64,000 nt of DNA. Source: Paenibacillus xylanexedens. GTDB taxonomy: Bacteria > Bacillota > Bacilli > Paenibacillales > Paenibacillaceae. Positions 9,478 through 17,670 of the stretch are shown here, in pieces (within the stretch, counting starts at the first letter, position 1; every line of letters starts with the position of its first letter). Both the position numbers and the translations under genes were made by a program. The DNA lies in contig NZ_CP018620.1 of NCBI RefSeq assembly GCF_001908275.1, forward strand, positions 2,728,001 through 2,792,000, in the 5' to 3' direction. Under the pieces are notes generated by a model that saw nothing but the letters and a program-made list of their open reading frames with translations, had not been told where the DNA came from and searched no databases.

Positions 9478-10007
9478 TGAATCTGGCAAATAAAATCACG
9501 TTGGCTAGAATGGCGTTGATTCCATTGTTTATGATCTGTTTTCTCAATCAGCAAAGCGTGATGATTGCACTAATTATATTTGCAGTAGCGGCAGGTACGG
9601 ATAAATTAGATGGATATGTGGCGAGGAAATATAACCAAATCACGAATCTGGGAAAGTTGCTTGATCCACTGGCGGATAAACTGTTGATTGCGGTAGCGCT
9701 GATCATGATGGTTCAGGAGAATATGATCAGTTCATGGATTGCAGTAATCATTATAGGACGTGAAATTGTCATTACTGCATTACGAATGGTAGCCACAGAA
9801 CAGGGCATTGCTCTTGCAGCCGACCAGTATGGAAAAATCAAAATGGTGCTTCAGGTGGCAGCGATCATTGCCATTTTGTTGAACAATGTTCCGTTTAGTT
9901 TGCTGACTGATATCAGATTGGATGTGGCATTACTATGGGTTGCAACAGGCGTTACTCTCTTATCCGGAATGAATTACATTATCGTAAATTATAAACTGTT
10001 GAGATAA
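9477..10007 (+). CDS. pgsA: CDP-diacylglycerol-glycerol-3-phosphate 3-phosphatidyltransferase (PgsA-type)
   Basis: 176-residue integral membrane enzyme of the CDP-alcohol phosphotransferase family. The full catalytic motif D-G-x2-A-R-x8-G-x3-D-x3-D is present in DGYVARKYNQ then G, D and D of GKLLDPLAD. Four to six hydrophobic helices are visible. It would make phosphatidylglycerol-phosphate, the first step to phosphatidylglycerol and cardiolipin. The housekeeping pgsA of Firmicutes usually sits near cinA/recA, so this copy, coupled to a ClbS-like gene and beside a peptide-resistance module, is likely a paralogue. That placement argument is inference. Confidence 0.85.
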   Translation: MNLANKITLARMALIPLFMICFLNQQSVMIALIIFAVAAGTDKLDGYVARKYNQITNLGKLLDPLADKLLIAVALIMMVQENMISSWIAVIIIGREIVITALRMVATEQGIALAADQYGKIKMVLQVAAIIAILLNNVPFSLLTDIRLDVALLWVATGVTLLSGMNYIIVNYKLLR

Positions 10008-10023
10008 AAGGAGTGATTAGGAG

Positions 10024-10449
10024 ATGTCTAAAGGAAATATAACCCCAAGTACCGAGCAAGATTCAGAGTATGTTCGCCAGCAACTTATTGCATTTAATGC
10101 TGCACATGTGAGTGAGGAATTAAGGCATCGGTACGAAGAACTGAATTTCAATATCAAAAATGAGACCAGCGAGATTGTCGCAGGAGTGCTCAGTACACTT
10201 TGCTGGAATTGGGTAGAGCTTGATATCCTTTGGGTGGACTCCGATCAGCGGCATCGGGGATATGGTTCCCAGTTGTTGTTTGAAGTTGAGCGCATTGCGC
10301 GAGAGAAATCTTGTGATTTTGTCATATTGAACACCTTCTCCTATCAAGCACCGGAATTTTACAAGAAACATGGCTACCAATTGATCACAACGATCGAGAA
10401 TGCACCGACCGGACACAGTCATTATTATTTTAAAAAGGACTTCTCTTAA
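10024..10449 (+). CDS. GNAT family N-acetyltransferase
   Basis: 141 residues. The core is VELDILWVDSDQRHRGYGSQLLFEVERIA, with the acetyl-CoA loop RHRGYGS, and the C-terminal APEFYKKHGYQ typical of GNATs. AAGGAGTG precedes the ATG by 9 bases, and it follows the pgsA-like gene by only 16 bases, so it is likely in the same operon. Substrate unknown; the related form that modifies small drugs is possible. Confidence 0.82.
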   Translation: MSKGNITPSTEQDSEYVRQQLIAFNAAHVSEELRHRYEELNFNIKNETSEIVAGVLSTLCWNWVELDILWVDSDQRHRGYGSQLLFEVERIAREKSCDFVILNTFSYQAPEFYKKHGYQLITTIENAPTGHSHYYFKKDFS

Positions 10450-10485
10450 GACAAAGCATGCGAAATAGGAAAAATCAGGAGGGTT

Positions 10486-10923
10486 ATGATGGTTACCATT
10501 AAAGGGATCGAACTTGAAGATTTACCGGCACTAAGCCAGCTATACAATGAGTTGATGGGAATGCCTACCAATGAACAGCAGATGAAAAAGATGTTTCATT
10601 ACATACAGCAGAATGGTCATTATCATGTGCTTGGGGCATTTTACAATGGCAAACTGGTTGGGTCTGTTATGGGGATTGAGTGTATGGATCTGGTAGGGCC
10701 ATGCAAACCGTTCATGGTTGTGGAGAATGTGATTGTATCGGATCAGGTACGCAGGCAGGGCATTGGGCAGAGGTTAATGCTCCAGATTGAGCGGATTGCA
10801 AAAGATATGGGTTGTGGTTACATGATTCTGGTGTCTGGCGATCAGCGTAAGGAAGCACATATATTTTATGAGAAGTTAGGTTTCAAGGATGAGAAGGTTC
10901 AGGGTTACCGGAAGCACCTTTAA
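10486..10923 (+). CDS. GNAT family N-acetyltransferase
   Basis: 145 residues of a single GNAT domain: VENVIVSDQVRRQGIGQRLMLQIERIAKDMGC contains the acetyl-CoA loop RRQGIG, and HIFYEKLGF is the C-terminal motif. Two ATGs stand in a row; the second (10489) has the better spacing (6 bases) to AGGAGG at 10477-10482 and may be the real start. It lies 36 bases after another GNAT and probably ends this operon. Substrate unknown. Confidence 0.82.
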   Translation: MMVTIKGIELEDLPALSQLYNELMGMPTNEQQMKKMFHYIQQNGHYHVLGAFYNGKLVGSVMGIECMDLVGPCKPFMVVENVIVSDQVRRQGIGQRLMLQIERIAKDMGCGYMILVSGDQRKEAHIFYEKLGFKDEKVQGYRKHL

Positions 10924-11032
10924 CAGGTACTTTAAGAGAAAATTTTCTTGCACAAGTTGAAGGATTACTTAAGGAACACGGCGAATAAGGCATAGTCTTA
11001 ACAAAAGAAACGAATAAGAGGGAGGCACTCTC

Positions 11033-11455
11033 GTGTTCAAAAAATGGGCTAATGTTTTCATGGTTCTGATCTTGGTATTCGCCGTATGTTCCCCAACCTC
11101 TTATGCTGCCGCCAAAACGGTTAAGGTAACCGTGACGCTGGTGAGCGCAGAACTTGTCGAGAATAACTCTGTCGGTAATGAGTGGGCCATCGGAGCAAGT
11201 GTGAACGGCAAAGATCTGGAAGAGGGTTCGTCAGTCACCTTAAACCTGAAATCCACGGGTACGTTGAAACTGGAGGCCATCGCCGAAGAACAGGACAAAA
11301 TTCCCGATTACGGGGATAAAAGCACCAACGTCAAACTATCTTCGTTCTCCAAATCAACCAACAAGACACTTTCCGTGGTGGTGACCGAGAACAGAGGCCG
11401 ATATTCTGGTAACACAGCGACTTGGGCGTTTAAGTTTAAGATTAGCAAGAAGTGA
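11033..11455 (+). CDS. Secreted protein of unknown function
   Basis: 140 residues starting at GTG with GGGAGG 8 bases upstream. The N-terminus is a classical signal peptide: MFKKW, a hydrophobic core (VFMVLILVFAVCS) and a likely cleavage after SYA-AA near residue 27. The mature part is rich in Thr, Ser, Lys and Val and looks like a beta-sandwich (alternating VKVTVTLVSAELV, SVTLNLKSTGTLKLEA). No catalytic motif is visible. I do not recognise the family. It has its own terminator and is probably monocistronic. Confidence 0.72.
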   Translation: MFKKWANVFMVLILVFAVCSPTSYAAAKTVKVTVTLVSAELVENNSVGNEWAIGASVNGKDLEEGSSVTLNLKSTGTLKLEAIAEEQDKIPDYGDKSTNVKLSSFSKSTNKTLSVVVTENRGRYSGNTATWAFKFKISKK

Positions 11456-11476
11456 ATAGGAACCAACCGTGAGAAA

Positions 11477-11499
11477 AGGGAGCTGAGCTCTCTTTTTTT
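11477..11499 (+). terminator. Rho-independent terminator after the secreted protein
   Basis: AGGGAGC (11477-11483), loop TGA, GCTCTCT (11487-11493) and seven T residues. Confidence 0.85.
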
Positions 11500-11632
11500 A
11501 TGCGTAAATAATTGGTGATCTAAAGTAAGGCGACGTTTCGACCCACGCTAATCTTTGTTAAACTAATGAGAACAACAGTATAGAAATATAAGATGAATTT
11601 TCAAAAAAAGTACATAGGAGGTTAACACAATC

Positions 11633-12853
11633 ATGCGTATCGTAGATAACATTAAAGTCTGGGGGGAGCCGCTGGAGAACGCCGTAAGTCAGGCGGTGAC
11701 TTGCTCGCAATATGGAGATGTATTGGGTGTGGCTCTGATGGCCGACCATCACAAAGGTTACTCGCAACCCATCGGTGGTGTTGTCGCTTATAGGAATATG
11801 ATCAGTCCGTCAGGGGTCGGATATGATATTGCCTGTGGTAACAAGGCTGTGCGTACAGATCTGATGTGGGAAGATATTCGGGATCAGATTGTAACGATCA
11901 TGGATGACATCAATTCGACCATTTCTTTCGGCGTGGGTCGTAACAATCCAACACCCGTGGATCATGAGCTGTTCGACGACGCGAGCTGGAAGCTTTTTGA
12001 TACCATTGAACCGGGATTACAACATAAGCTGAAAACACTTGCACGTAACCAACTCGGAACCGTAGGCAGTGGCAATCATTTCGTGGATATTTTTGTAGAA
12101 GAGGCAACGGGAAAGGTGTGGATTGCAAATCATTTTGGCAGCCGCGGGTTCGGTCATAAAGTGGCGAGTGGATTCCTTAACCTTGCGGCTGGACGTCAGT
12201 TCAGTGGCAAAGCTCCTGGGGAATCGATGGATCAACCGCCTACGTTGTTTGACCTGAATACCGAAATGGGTGATATTTATTGGGATGGAATGATTCTGGC
12301 GGGCCGATACGCCTATGCAGGACGTGACTATGTTATTGAACAGGTGCTCGGAATTCTGGGGGCAAGTGCTGAATATGCCGTTCATAACCATCATAACTTT
12401 GCCTGGAAAGAACAACACATGGGTGAAGAGGTAGTTGTGGTCCGCAAAGGTGCAACGCCATTGGCACCCGGGCAACTCGGTTTTGTCGGAGGCAGTATGG
12501 GGGATATCTCGGTAATTGTGGAAGGGATCCACAGCGAGGAGAACACCGAGTCATTCCGCAGCACCGTACATGGGGCAGGGCGCACGATGAGTCGAACCCA
12601 GGCGGCTGGCAAAATGAATTACAAGCTGCGCACACGCATGGGCGGTGAGATTAGCGAAGCACAGATGCATGAGGCGATTCGTGCCTATGGTGTCGAACTG
12701 CGGGGAGCGGGCACAGACGAAAGTCCGTTTGTGTACAAGAAACTGCAAGACGTGCTGAACGCACATGCGAATACGTTGAAGATCAACCATGTGCTGCGTC
12801 CCGTTGGTGTCGCCATGGCCGGAGGTAATGAATTCGATCCGTATAAGGATTAG
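11633..12853 (+). CDS. rtcB: RtcB-family RNA ligase
   Basis: 406 residues, close to E. coli RtcB. RtcB joins 2',3'-cyclic phosphate or 3'-phosphate RNA ends to 5'-hydroxyl ends through a guanylylated histidine and Mn ions. Visible motifs: DIACGNKAVRT with the metal-binding Cys (usually DIGCG), GSGNHFVDI, NHFGSRGFGHK, the HNHHNFAW histidines, and HGAGRTMSR, which holds the histidine that carries GMP. No archease gene is nearby. AGGAGG lies upstream of the ATG. In bacteria RtcB is tied to RNA repair after stress or toxin cleavage; no dedicated regulator (RtcR) is present. It is followed at once by a structured repeat. Confidence 0.88.
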   Translation: MRIVDNIKVWGEPLENAVSQAVTCSQYGDVLGVALMADHHKGYSQPIGGVVAYRNMISPSGVGYDIACGNKAVRTDLMWEDIRDQIVTIMDDINSTISFGVGRNNPTPVDHELFDDASWKLFDTIEPGLQHKLKTLARNQLGTVGSGNHFVDIFVEEATGKVWIANHFGSRGFGHKVASGFLNLAAGRQFSGKAPGESMDQPPTLFDLNTEMGDIYWDGMILAGRYAYAGRDYVIEQVLGILGASAEYAVHNHHNFAWKEQHMGEEVVVVRKGATPLAPGQLGFVGGSMGDISVIVEGIHSEENTESFRSTVHGAGRTMSRTQAAGKMNYKLRTRMGGEISEAQMHEAIRAYGVELRGAGTDESPFVYKKLQDVLNAHANTLKINHVLRPVGVAMAGGNEFDPYKD

Positions 12854-12860
12854 TCATAAA

Positions 12861-13040
12861 TGTTCAACTGAACATTTACACGATAACGGAGAGGGCAGAA
12901 ATAACTTGAAGAAGCGGAGAGTTCGCCTTTATCACCGGATTTACCATTTCCAAAAAAAGGAATAAAAAAATCTGGGGATAACAGCGATCGGAAAGTTATT
13001 CTGCCATCGGAGTGCCAGTGTAAATATTCATTAGTTGAAC
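12861..13040. repeat. Palindromic intergenic repeat, family A, copy 1
   Basis: About 180 bp between rtcB and the DUF4272 gene. Ends are the inverted pair GTTCAACT (12862-12869) and AGTTGAAC (13033-13040). Inside, GGCAGAAATAACTT (12894-12907) pairs with AAGTTATTCTGCC (12993-13005), a small hairpin GCGGA-GAG-TTCGC follows, and TTATCACCGGATTT (12929-12942) pairs with AAATCTGGGGATAA (12968-12981). The whole can fold as a branched hairpin on either strand. A second full copy is at 50897-51114. Confidence 0.8.
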
Positions 13041-13063
13041 TATATATAGAGAGGGTGAACTTC

Positions 13064-14242
13064 ATGAGAAATTGTGCGATATATAGCTCTCAGTTTGACC
13101 TGGATCAGCTGTTTGAAGTGATTCAATCCATCTATCCCGAGGGTACGATTAAACGCCGGGAAGACAAGACTCATATTCAAGTGACTCAGAAAAAATGGCT
13201 CAGTAAGAAAAACAAAGGCTTTAATATCATGACCAGCCAGACACATCCTGAGGAATTTATGACAATGATTCAGGGGATGCTTGGGTTTTTGAGTCAGATT
13301 GAGGGGCGCAATGCTTCGCTCCAGGAAAAGGTACTGATCAAATGTTCCACACTTAATATGGTGGTTGGTATTGAGACGGAAGAGGATATCTCGGAAGAAT
13401 TCTTCGGCGAGTTATTGCGGTTGGCTGATGCGCTGGATGCTGTTATCTTCTGGGGAGGTGGATCTCTGCTGAACGCACAAGGCCAGCTATTGCTGGATGT
13501 GAATGGAGAATCTGAGGTAGAGGATTACACGGTGACAGCGCACACCAGTTTCCTTGACGGTGACAGCCCCGAGTCGGAGTCGGGCATTCAACGTAAAGCA
13601 CGATCCGAGCAACTGTTGACTGAACAAGGCATTCCGTATAATACGAACTTGCCCGCAAGAGCCGGAGACGAGCACACCACGATTCGGAGTAAAGAGGAAG
13701 TCGCGCGTCGTGCGGTTGCCCTATGTCTTGCCGCGCTTAAGGGAGAGTGTCTGGGAGCTGGTGAAAGTGCGGAAGATACCGCAGCACTGGTCCAGGAAGT
13801 GATCGACAAGTATGAGGCTGAATCCTTTTTCTCACCCATAGAGAAGAGGTTTATCGACCAGCACGGAGCAGAGCACCAGGAGATTATTTCCTTCTCCTGG
13901 GGATATGAAGCCTACCACGTAATGTTGTGGGCGCTTGGTTATGTGAAGGAACTGGGTGCACCAACGGAGTTATGTAACGTAGGGAAGGATGTCGGTTATT
14001 TGCAGCAGAAGGATAGTTTTACCGAATTTCTCTCCTATGCATCTCTGCGTAACAAGAGCGAGATTCTGGATGAAGCAGATCTAATATACCGTTATAACTG
14101 GGTGTGCGTGGATAGTCGGGTGAATGACAGAACACCTCCCGCTGGCCTGAATGGTGGAGTGGCTTATGAACGTCACCGTGCATTGAACTGGCTGATCTGT
14201 TATCTGGATCAGGCGTGGGATGATGTGCGTACAGATACGTAG
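13064..14242 (+). CDS. DUF4272 domain-containing protein
   Basis: About 392 residues. The C-terminal two thirds match what I know of DUF4272: RSKEEVARRAVALC, FSWGYEAYHVMLWALGYV, then ILDEADLIYRYNWVCVDSR and the terminal RHRALNWLICY and WDDVRTDT. The N-terminal 130 residues are a separate alpha/beta region (RNCAIYSSQFDLDQLF, FWGGGSLLNAQG). No enzyme motif and no function are known. The frame is open from a GTG at 13055, but GAGGGTGA overlaps that GTG and favours the ATG at 13064. The upstream region is entirely the family-A repeat, so its leader RNA would contain half of that structure. Confidence 0.8.
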   Translation: MRNCAIYSSQFDLDQLFEVIQSIYPEGTIKRREDKTHIQVTQKKWLSKKNKGFNIMTSQTHPEEFMTMIQGMLGFLSQIEGRNASLQEKVLIKCSTLNMVVGIETEEDISEEFFGELLRLADALDAVIFWGGGSLLNAQGQLLLDVNGESEVEDYTVTAHTSFLDGDSPESESGIQRKARSEQLLTEQGIPYNTNLPARAGDEHTTIRSKEEVARRAVALCLAALKGECLGAGESAEDTAALVQEVIDKYEAESFFSPIEKRFIDQHGAEHQEIISFSWGYEAYHVMLWALGYVKELGAPTELCNVGKDVGYLQQKDSFTEFLSYASLRNKSEILDEADLIYRYNWVCVDSRVNDRTPPAGLNGGVAYERHRALNWLICYLDQAWDDVRTDT

Positions 14243-14303
14243 AACGGGATGATGTTACGGCCTAGTGTAATAAACAATAAACATTACACAACATACAACA
14301 ATG

Positions 14304-14347
14304 CAAATACCCCTATAGCCGCACGAATACGGTTAAAGGGGTATTTG
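14304..14347. terminator. Bidirectional hairpin between convergent genes
   Basis: CAAATACCCC with TATAGCCG pairs with CGGTTAAA and GGGGTATTTG around an 8-base loop. It separates the DUF4272 gene from the convergent LacI-type gene. There is no long T-run on the + strand. Confidence 0.65.
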
Positions 14348-14433
14348 GCGTGCTGTTCTGTGTGGACATAAGCATTATTCCATATATGCTTAATATGTAT
14401 ATCCACACATATTCACCAGCATGTATTATACCT

Positions 14434-15474
14434 TTACCCACTATGCCTACCAAACTGTTCACGAATAATGACGTCAGCAAGAATTGATTTTTTCTCGACG
14501 TTACTTTCTGGATTTGCAATGCGCCATAACATCTGATCCACTGCACGCGCACCGAGCAACTCCTTGTTCACATTAACTGTAGCCAATAATGGGATGTTGT
14601 CGTATAGATTATCAAATCCCGTGACAACACACTGATCGGGTACACGAATACCCATACTCTCAAGGGCTTCTATGGTGTATAGCCCATAGAAATCATTCGC
14701 ACATACAAACACTTCAGGCAGGTTATCCTCACTGATCACCGAAGTGAACGTCTGGCGGAACTCATCCAATGCCTGATTACTCAGCTCGGGAATCTGATGT
14801 ATTTCCATCCCATGACCCATAAGCACAGAAGTATACGCAATCCAGCGTTCATAGAAGCTATGAGCATCCCCGATATTGCCAATGAACTGGAATGTTTTGA
14901 AACCCTTGCGGAGCAAATAGAGCATGATCTCTCGCATGGATGCGAAGTTATCGGTGAATATGCTGTCACTGTGAAAAACAGGGTCCAGATGATCCACCAT
15001 CACAACCGGAATACTGAGACGCTTGATTTCAAGCAGAATCGGGGTCGAGATAGAGCCAACGGTAATGATCCCTCGAATGGCATCCGGGTTGAGTAGGGTA
15101 AATAGCTGGTCTGCTGAGGGTTCCGTTAAGGTCAGAATATTAATCCCTTTTTGGTTCAGCTTGGAAGAGATCCCGTTAAAGACGGGTCCCCAGTATACGG
15201 AGTCTTGATTTTGGTACCGAACATTGGGAAACAAAATCAAGATCGTTCCGCTTGAACGTGTGTTCTTCGGTTCCTGAGATTCATTGTTGTTATACAGTTC
15301 ACCAGACAACATGCTGTTATCTTTGAAATATCCAAGCTTGCCAGCGGCCTTGAGAATGACATCCCTCGTTTGATCGCTAACTCCCGATTTTCCAGACAAA
15401 GCTCGTGACACCGCGAATTTCGACAAACCCGTAAAATGTGCAATCTCCTGAATTGTTACCTTTGTCTTCATCAT
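14434..15474 (-). CDS. LacI-family transcriptional regulator
   Basis: 346 residues. The N-terminal helix-turn-helix is VTIQEIAHFTGLSKFAVSRALSGKSGVSDQTRDVILKAAGKLGY; the rest is a periplasmic-binding-protein-like sensor domain (SSGTILILFPNVRYQNQ through CVVTGFDNLYDNIPLLATVNVNKELLGARAVDQM). Such proteins repress sugar genes until a sugar or sugar phosphate binds. It is divergent from the large carbohydrate operon starting at 16162 and most likely controls it; inverted repeats in between (15840-15872, 16032-16052) are candidate operators. An insert with NNNESQEPKNTRSS lies between the two domains. Confidence 0.88.
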   Translation of the reverse strand: MMKTKVTIQEIAHFTGLSKFAVSRALSGKSGVSDQTRDVILKAAGKLGYFKDNSMLSGELYNNNESQEPKNTRSSGTILILFPNVRYQNQDSVYWGPVFNGISSKLNQKGINILTLTEPSADQLFTLLNPDAIRGIITVGSISTPILLEIKRLSIPVVMVDHLDPVFHSDSIFTDNFASMREIMLYLLRKGFKTFQFIGNIGDAHSFYERWIAYTSVLMGHGMEIHQIPELSNQALDEFRQTFTSVISEDNLPEVFVCANDFYGLYTIEALESMGIRVPDQCVVTGFDNLYDNIPLLATVNVNKELLGARAVDQMLWRIANPESNVEKKSILADVIIREQFGRHSG

Positions 15475-15534
15475 ACCATCCTTACACTCGTAGTTCTGCC
15501 GTATTCCTTATTTGGAGCGATATCCAACTGATCC

Positions 15535-15698
15535 CGGGGCGTATCTTATGACTCCGAAAGGAGCAGATTTTGCCGAATTTTCGTTCCAGGCCAGGAACTT
15601 TTTCGCAGGCGTACCGGGGTACGTCAAGAGAAAGTGACGCAGCAGGGGGCGAAAAGGCGGTGAAAGATGCCCTTAAGTGAGATTTAAGACACGCCCTA
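15535..15698. repeat. Long imperfect palindrome, family C (MITE-like)
   Basis: About 164 bp upstream of the LacI-type gene. The left end GGGCGTATCTTA (15537-15548) is inverted at the right end as TAAGACACGCCC (15685-15696), with one mismatch. Pairing continues inward for at least 40 bases with mismatches (for example GGAGCAGATTTTGCCG against CGGTGAAAGATGCCC). No coding frame is visible. The 140 bases from 15699 to 15839 show nothing I can name. Confidence 0.65.
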
Positions 15699-15839
15699 GT
15701 ATAACATGATGTATTTCTCTTAATCTAATAACGGACAGAGAATTCAAAATGTTAGTGATGCACAGTATTTTAGGATGAACATTCAACGTGAAGGTAAGCA
15801 TACTTTCAGATAGTATGACGAAATTTGTCTGCTTAATTA

Positions 15840-15872
15840 TTATTTTGTTATTTTATAAAAATAACAAAATAA
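15840..15872. promoter_or_regulatory. Perfect 15-bp AT-rich inverted repeat, candidate operator
   Basis: TTATTTTGTTATTTT (15840-15854), spacer ATA, AAAATAACAAAATAA (15858-15872). A further AAAATAACAAA lies at 16054-16064, just before the first operon gene. The position between divergent genes suggests regulator binding; a hairpin role is the alternative. Confidence 0.5.
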
Positions 15873-16002
15873 ACAAAGTTAGAATCATGGTTTAATATGT
15901 TTGTACTTAGAGTCCAGGATATTGAATAAGCTGTTATACAGGTATATCACAGCTTTATCAGCATTTTATCAGAATAATTAGAAAATGTTAACAACAAAAA
16001 TG

Positions 16003-16031
16003 TTGACGCTTACATTTTGCTGTGTTAAATT
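16003..16031 (+). promoter_or_regulatory. Predicted sigma-A promoter of the carbohydrate operon
   Basis: TTGACG (16003-16008) and TAAATT (16026-16031) are separated by 17 bases. A 7-bp inverted repeat begins right after the -10 box, as for a repressible promoter. Confidence 0.55.
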
Positions 16032-16052
16032 TTGTTTGTCAAAAACAAACAA
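16032..16052. promoter_or_regulatory. Candidate LacI-type operator at the transcription start
   Basis: TTGTTTG (16032-16038), spacer TCAAAAA, CAAACAA (16046-16052): a perfect inverted repeat placed where the transcript should begin, so a bound protein would block initiation. Confidence 0.5.
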
Positions 16053-16161
16053 GAAAATAACAAATGGTGGTGGTTATTTATTTTCGATTTGTTGATAATC
16101 GGGGTTAATGATTTAGGGTGAACCATGATTGGTATACACATTCGGGGAGGTTGTTAAAATC

Positions 16162-17544
16162 ATGATGAGAAGATGGAATGTTCTACCTCTGATGTTATTG
16201 GCCGTGATGCTTTTTGTATCCGCTTGCAGTGGTGGGGGGACAGCACAGACGGGAACCGATGCAGAGGGAACGACGAACTCAGGCAACGGCACCGAAGTCG
16301 CTGAGACAGAAAAAGAAGGCGCAGTGGAAGAAGCTGTGGTTGATGTTCCTGATCTGGGTGGACGTATCATCAAGGTCGCGGCCTGGTGGGACTTGAAACC
16401 GGCGGGAGAGACGGCCTCCGATAAGGCCAGACTTGATAAAATTGCAGAGGTTGAGAAGAAATACAACGTGAAACTGGAGTTTGTTAACGTACCTTTTGAA
16501 GAATACATGAACAAATTCACAACGTCTGCACTGGCTGGCGAACCGTTCGCCGACATCGTTCAGATGGAGTACAAATCCGCACTACCCGCCATCCTCAAAG
16601 GGCAACTATTGCCCATCTCCGAATTCACTACACCTGAGAATAACATCAACCAAGAGGCTAACCTGATTGCAAAATTTCCTGCCATTGCAGGCAACGAATA
16701 TGCCTTCGAATCTCCAACCAGCATTGGTCTGGGACTTCACTATAACCGTGACTTGTTCAAAAAATTATCTTTGCCTGATCCTCAAGAACTGTATAACCAA
16801 GGTAAATGGGATTGGGATAAATTCATGGAACTTGCCAAACAGGCAACCAAAGATACCAATAACGACGGCAAAACTGACGTATACGGATTTTCTGGCTGGG
16901 CCCTTGATGTCGTTCGCCATTTTACCGCAGCCAATGGTGGAACGATCGTGGATGATACCAATAGCAAAGAAGGATTGTCCGATCCGAAAACGATTGAAGC
17001 TGCCGAATTCGTCAAACGCCTGTATAACGTGGAAAATGTCGTGAAGGTCAAAACCGGCGACAAAACCAATTGGGAGGAAAGCAATACGTTCAAAGATGGA
17101 GATGTAGCTCTGTTCACCGCTGCTGAATGGCAGTTGGGCGATCTCACCTTTGCTGTTGGTGTTGTGCCGATTCCGAACGGGCCTCAGGGTAGCAAAGAGG
17201 TAACGTATGCAAACAACGCAGCATCAGCGAAGTTCATTCCAAAAGGTGTGGAAGATCCAAAGATCGTCTACCAAATCTATGAAGAGACCTTCGACATCCC
17301 GCAGATTGAAGAGTATCCAGGTCAAGATTATCTGGAGAGTCGTTATACCGACGAGAAGGATATTGCGATCATTCGCGAGCACATCGCTGGAACCGGCCGC
17401 ATCTTGCTGGATGATGCCTACACAGGATACCCTTTCGGGGATTATGTGAACGATATCATCAAAAACAATGCTTCCGTGACAGCAACAGCCGAGAAATACA
17501 AAGCACAGGCACAAGCTGCAATTGATAAACTCGGCAAACAATAA
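16162..17544 (+). CDS. Extracellular solute-binding lipoprotein (carbohydrate ABC importer)
   Basis: About 460 residues. The signal peptide ends in a lipobox (FVSAC) with Cys near residue 23, followed by an acidic, Thr/Gly-rich linker to about residue 75. The rest is a family-1 sugar-binding protein: RLDKIAEVEKKYNVKLEFVNV, SALAGEPFADIVQMEY, DVYGFSGWALDVVRHFTAANGG. It should sit on the outer face of the membrane and deliver a sugar to the permeases downstream. The frame is open from 16129, but GGGGAGG at 16144-16150 favours the ATG at 16162. A terminator-like hairpin follows, so this first gene may be made in excess over the rest, as is usual for binding proteins. Confidence 0.87.
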   Translation: MMRRWNVLPLMLLAVMLFVSACSGGGTAQTGTDAEGTTNSGNGTEVAETEKEGAVEEAVVDVPDLGGRIIKVAAWWDLKPAGETASDKARLDKIAEVEKKYNVKLEFVNVPFEEYMNKFTTSALAGEPFADIVQMEYKSALPAILKGQLLPISEFTTPENNINQEANLIAKFPAIAGNEYAFESPTSIGLGLHYNRDLFKKLSLPDPQELYNQGKWDWDKFMELAKQATKDTNNDGKTDVYGFSGWALDVVRHFTAANGGTIVDDTNSKEGLSDPKTIEAAEFVKRLYNVENVVKVKTGDKTNWEESNTFKDGDVALFTAAEWQLGDLTFAVGVVPIPNGPQGSKEVTYANNAASAKFIPKGVEDPKIVYQIYEETFDIPQIEEYPGQDYLESRYTDEKDIAIIREHIAGTGRILLDDAYTGYPFGDYVNDIIKNNASVTATAEKYKAQAQAAIDKLGKQ

Positions 17545-17567
17545 CAACACTTATCACCAGCAAACGA

Positions 17568-17614
17568 TTCAGGCAGGGGGGCTCGTGTCGGCAATGTTGC
17601 ACGGAGCCCCTTTT
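17568..17614 (+). terminator. Intra-operon hairpin, probable attenuating terminator
   Basis: GGGGCTC (17578-17584) pairs with GAGCCCC (17604-17610), extended by GTG/CAC, and TTTT follows at 17611-17614. An outer TTCAGG/CCTGAA pair (17568-17573 with 17615-17620) can also close. It lies between the two binding-protein genes. Confidence 0.65.
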
Positions 17615-17670
17615 CCTGAACCACCAAATCGGCATTGCTGGCATCAGCCTTGATGAGGAGGACTCGTAGG

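Noticed and set aside
15475..16161. Hidden small gene in the 687-base gap before the carbohydrate operon
   Set aside because: No open frame with a ribosome-binding site was found; the region is explained by repeat C, AT-rich palindromes and the promoter.
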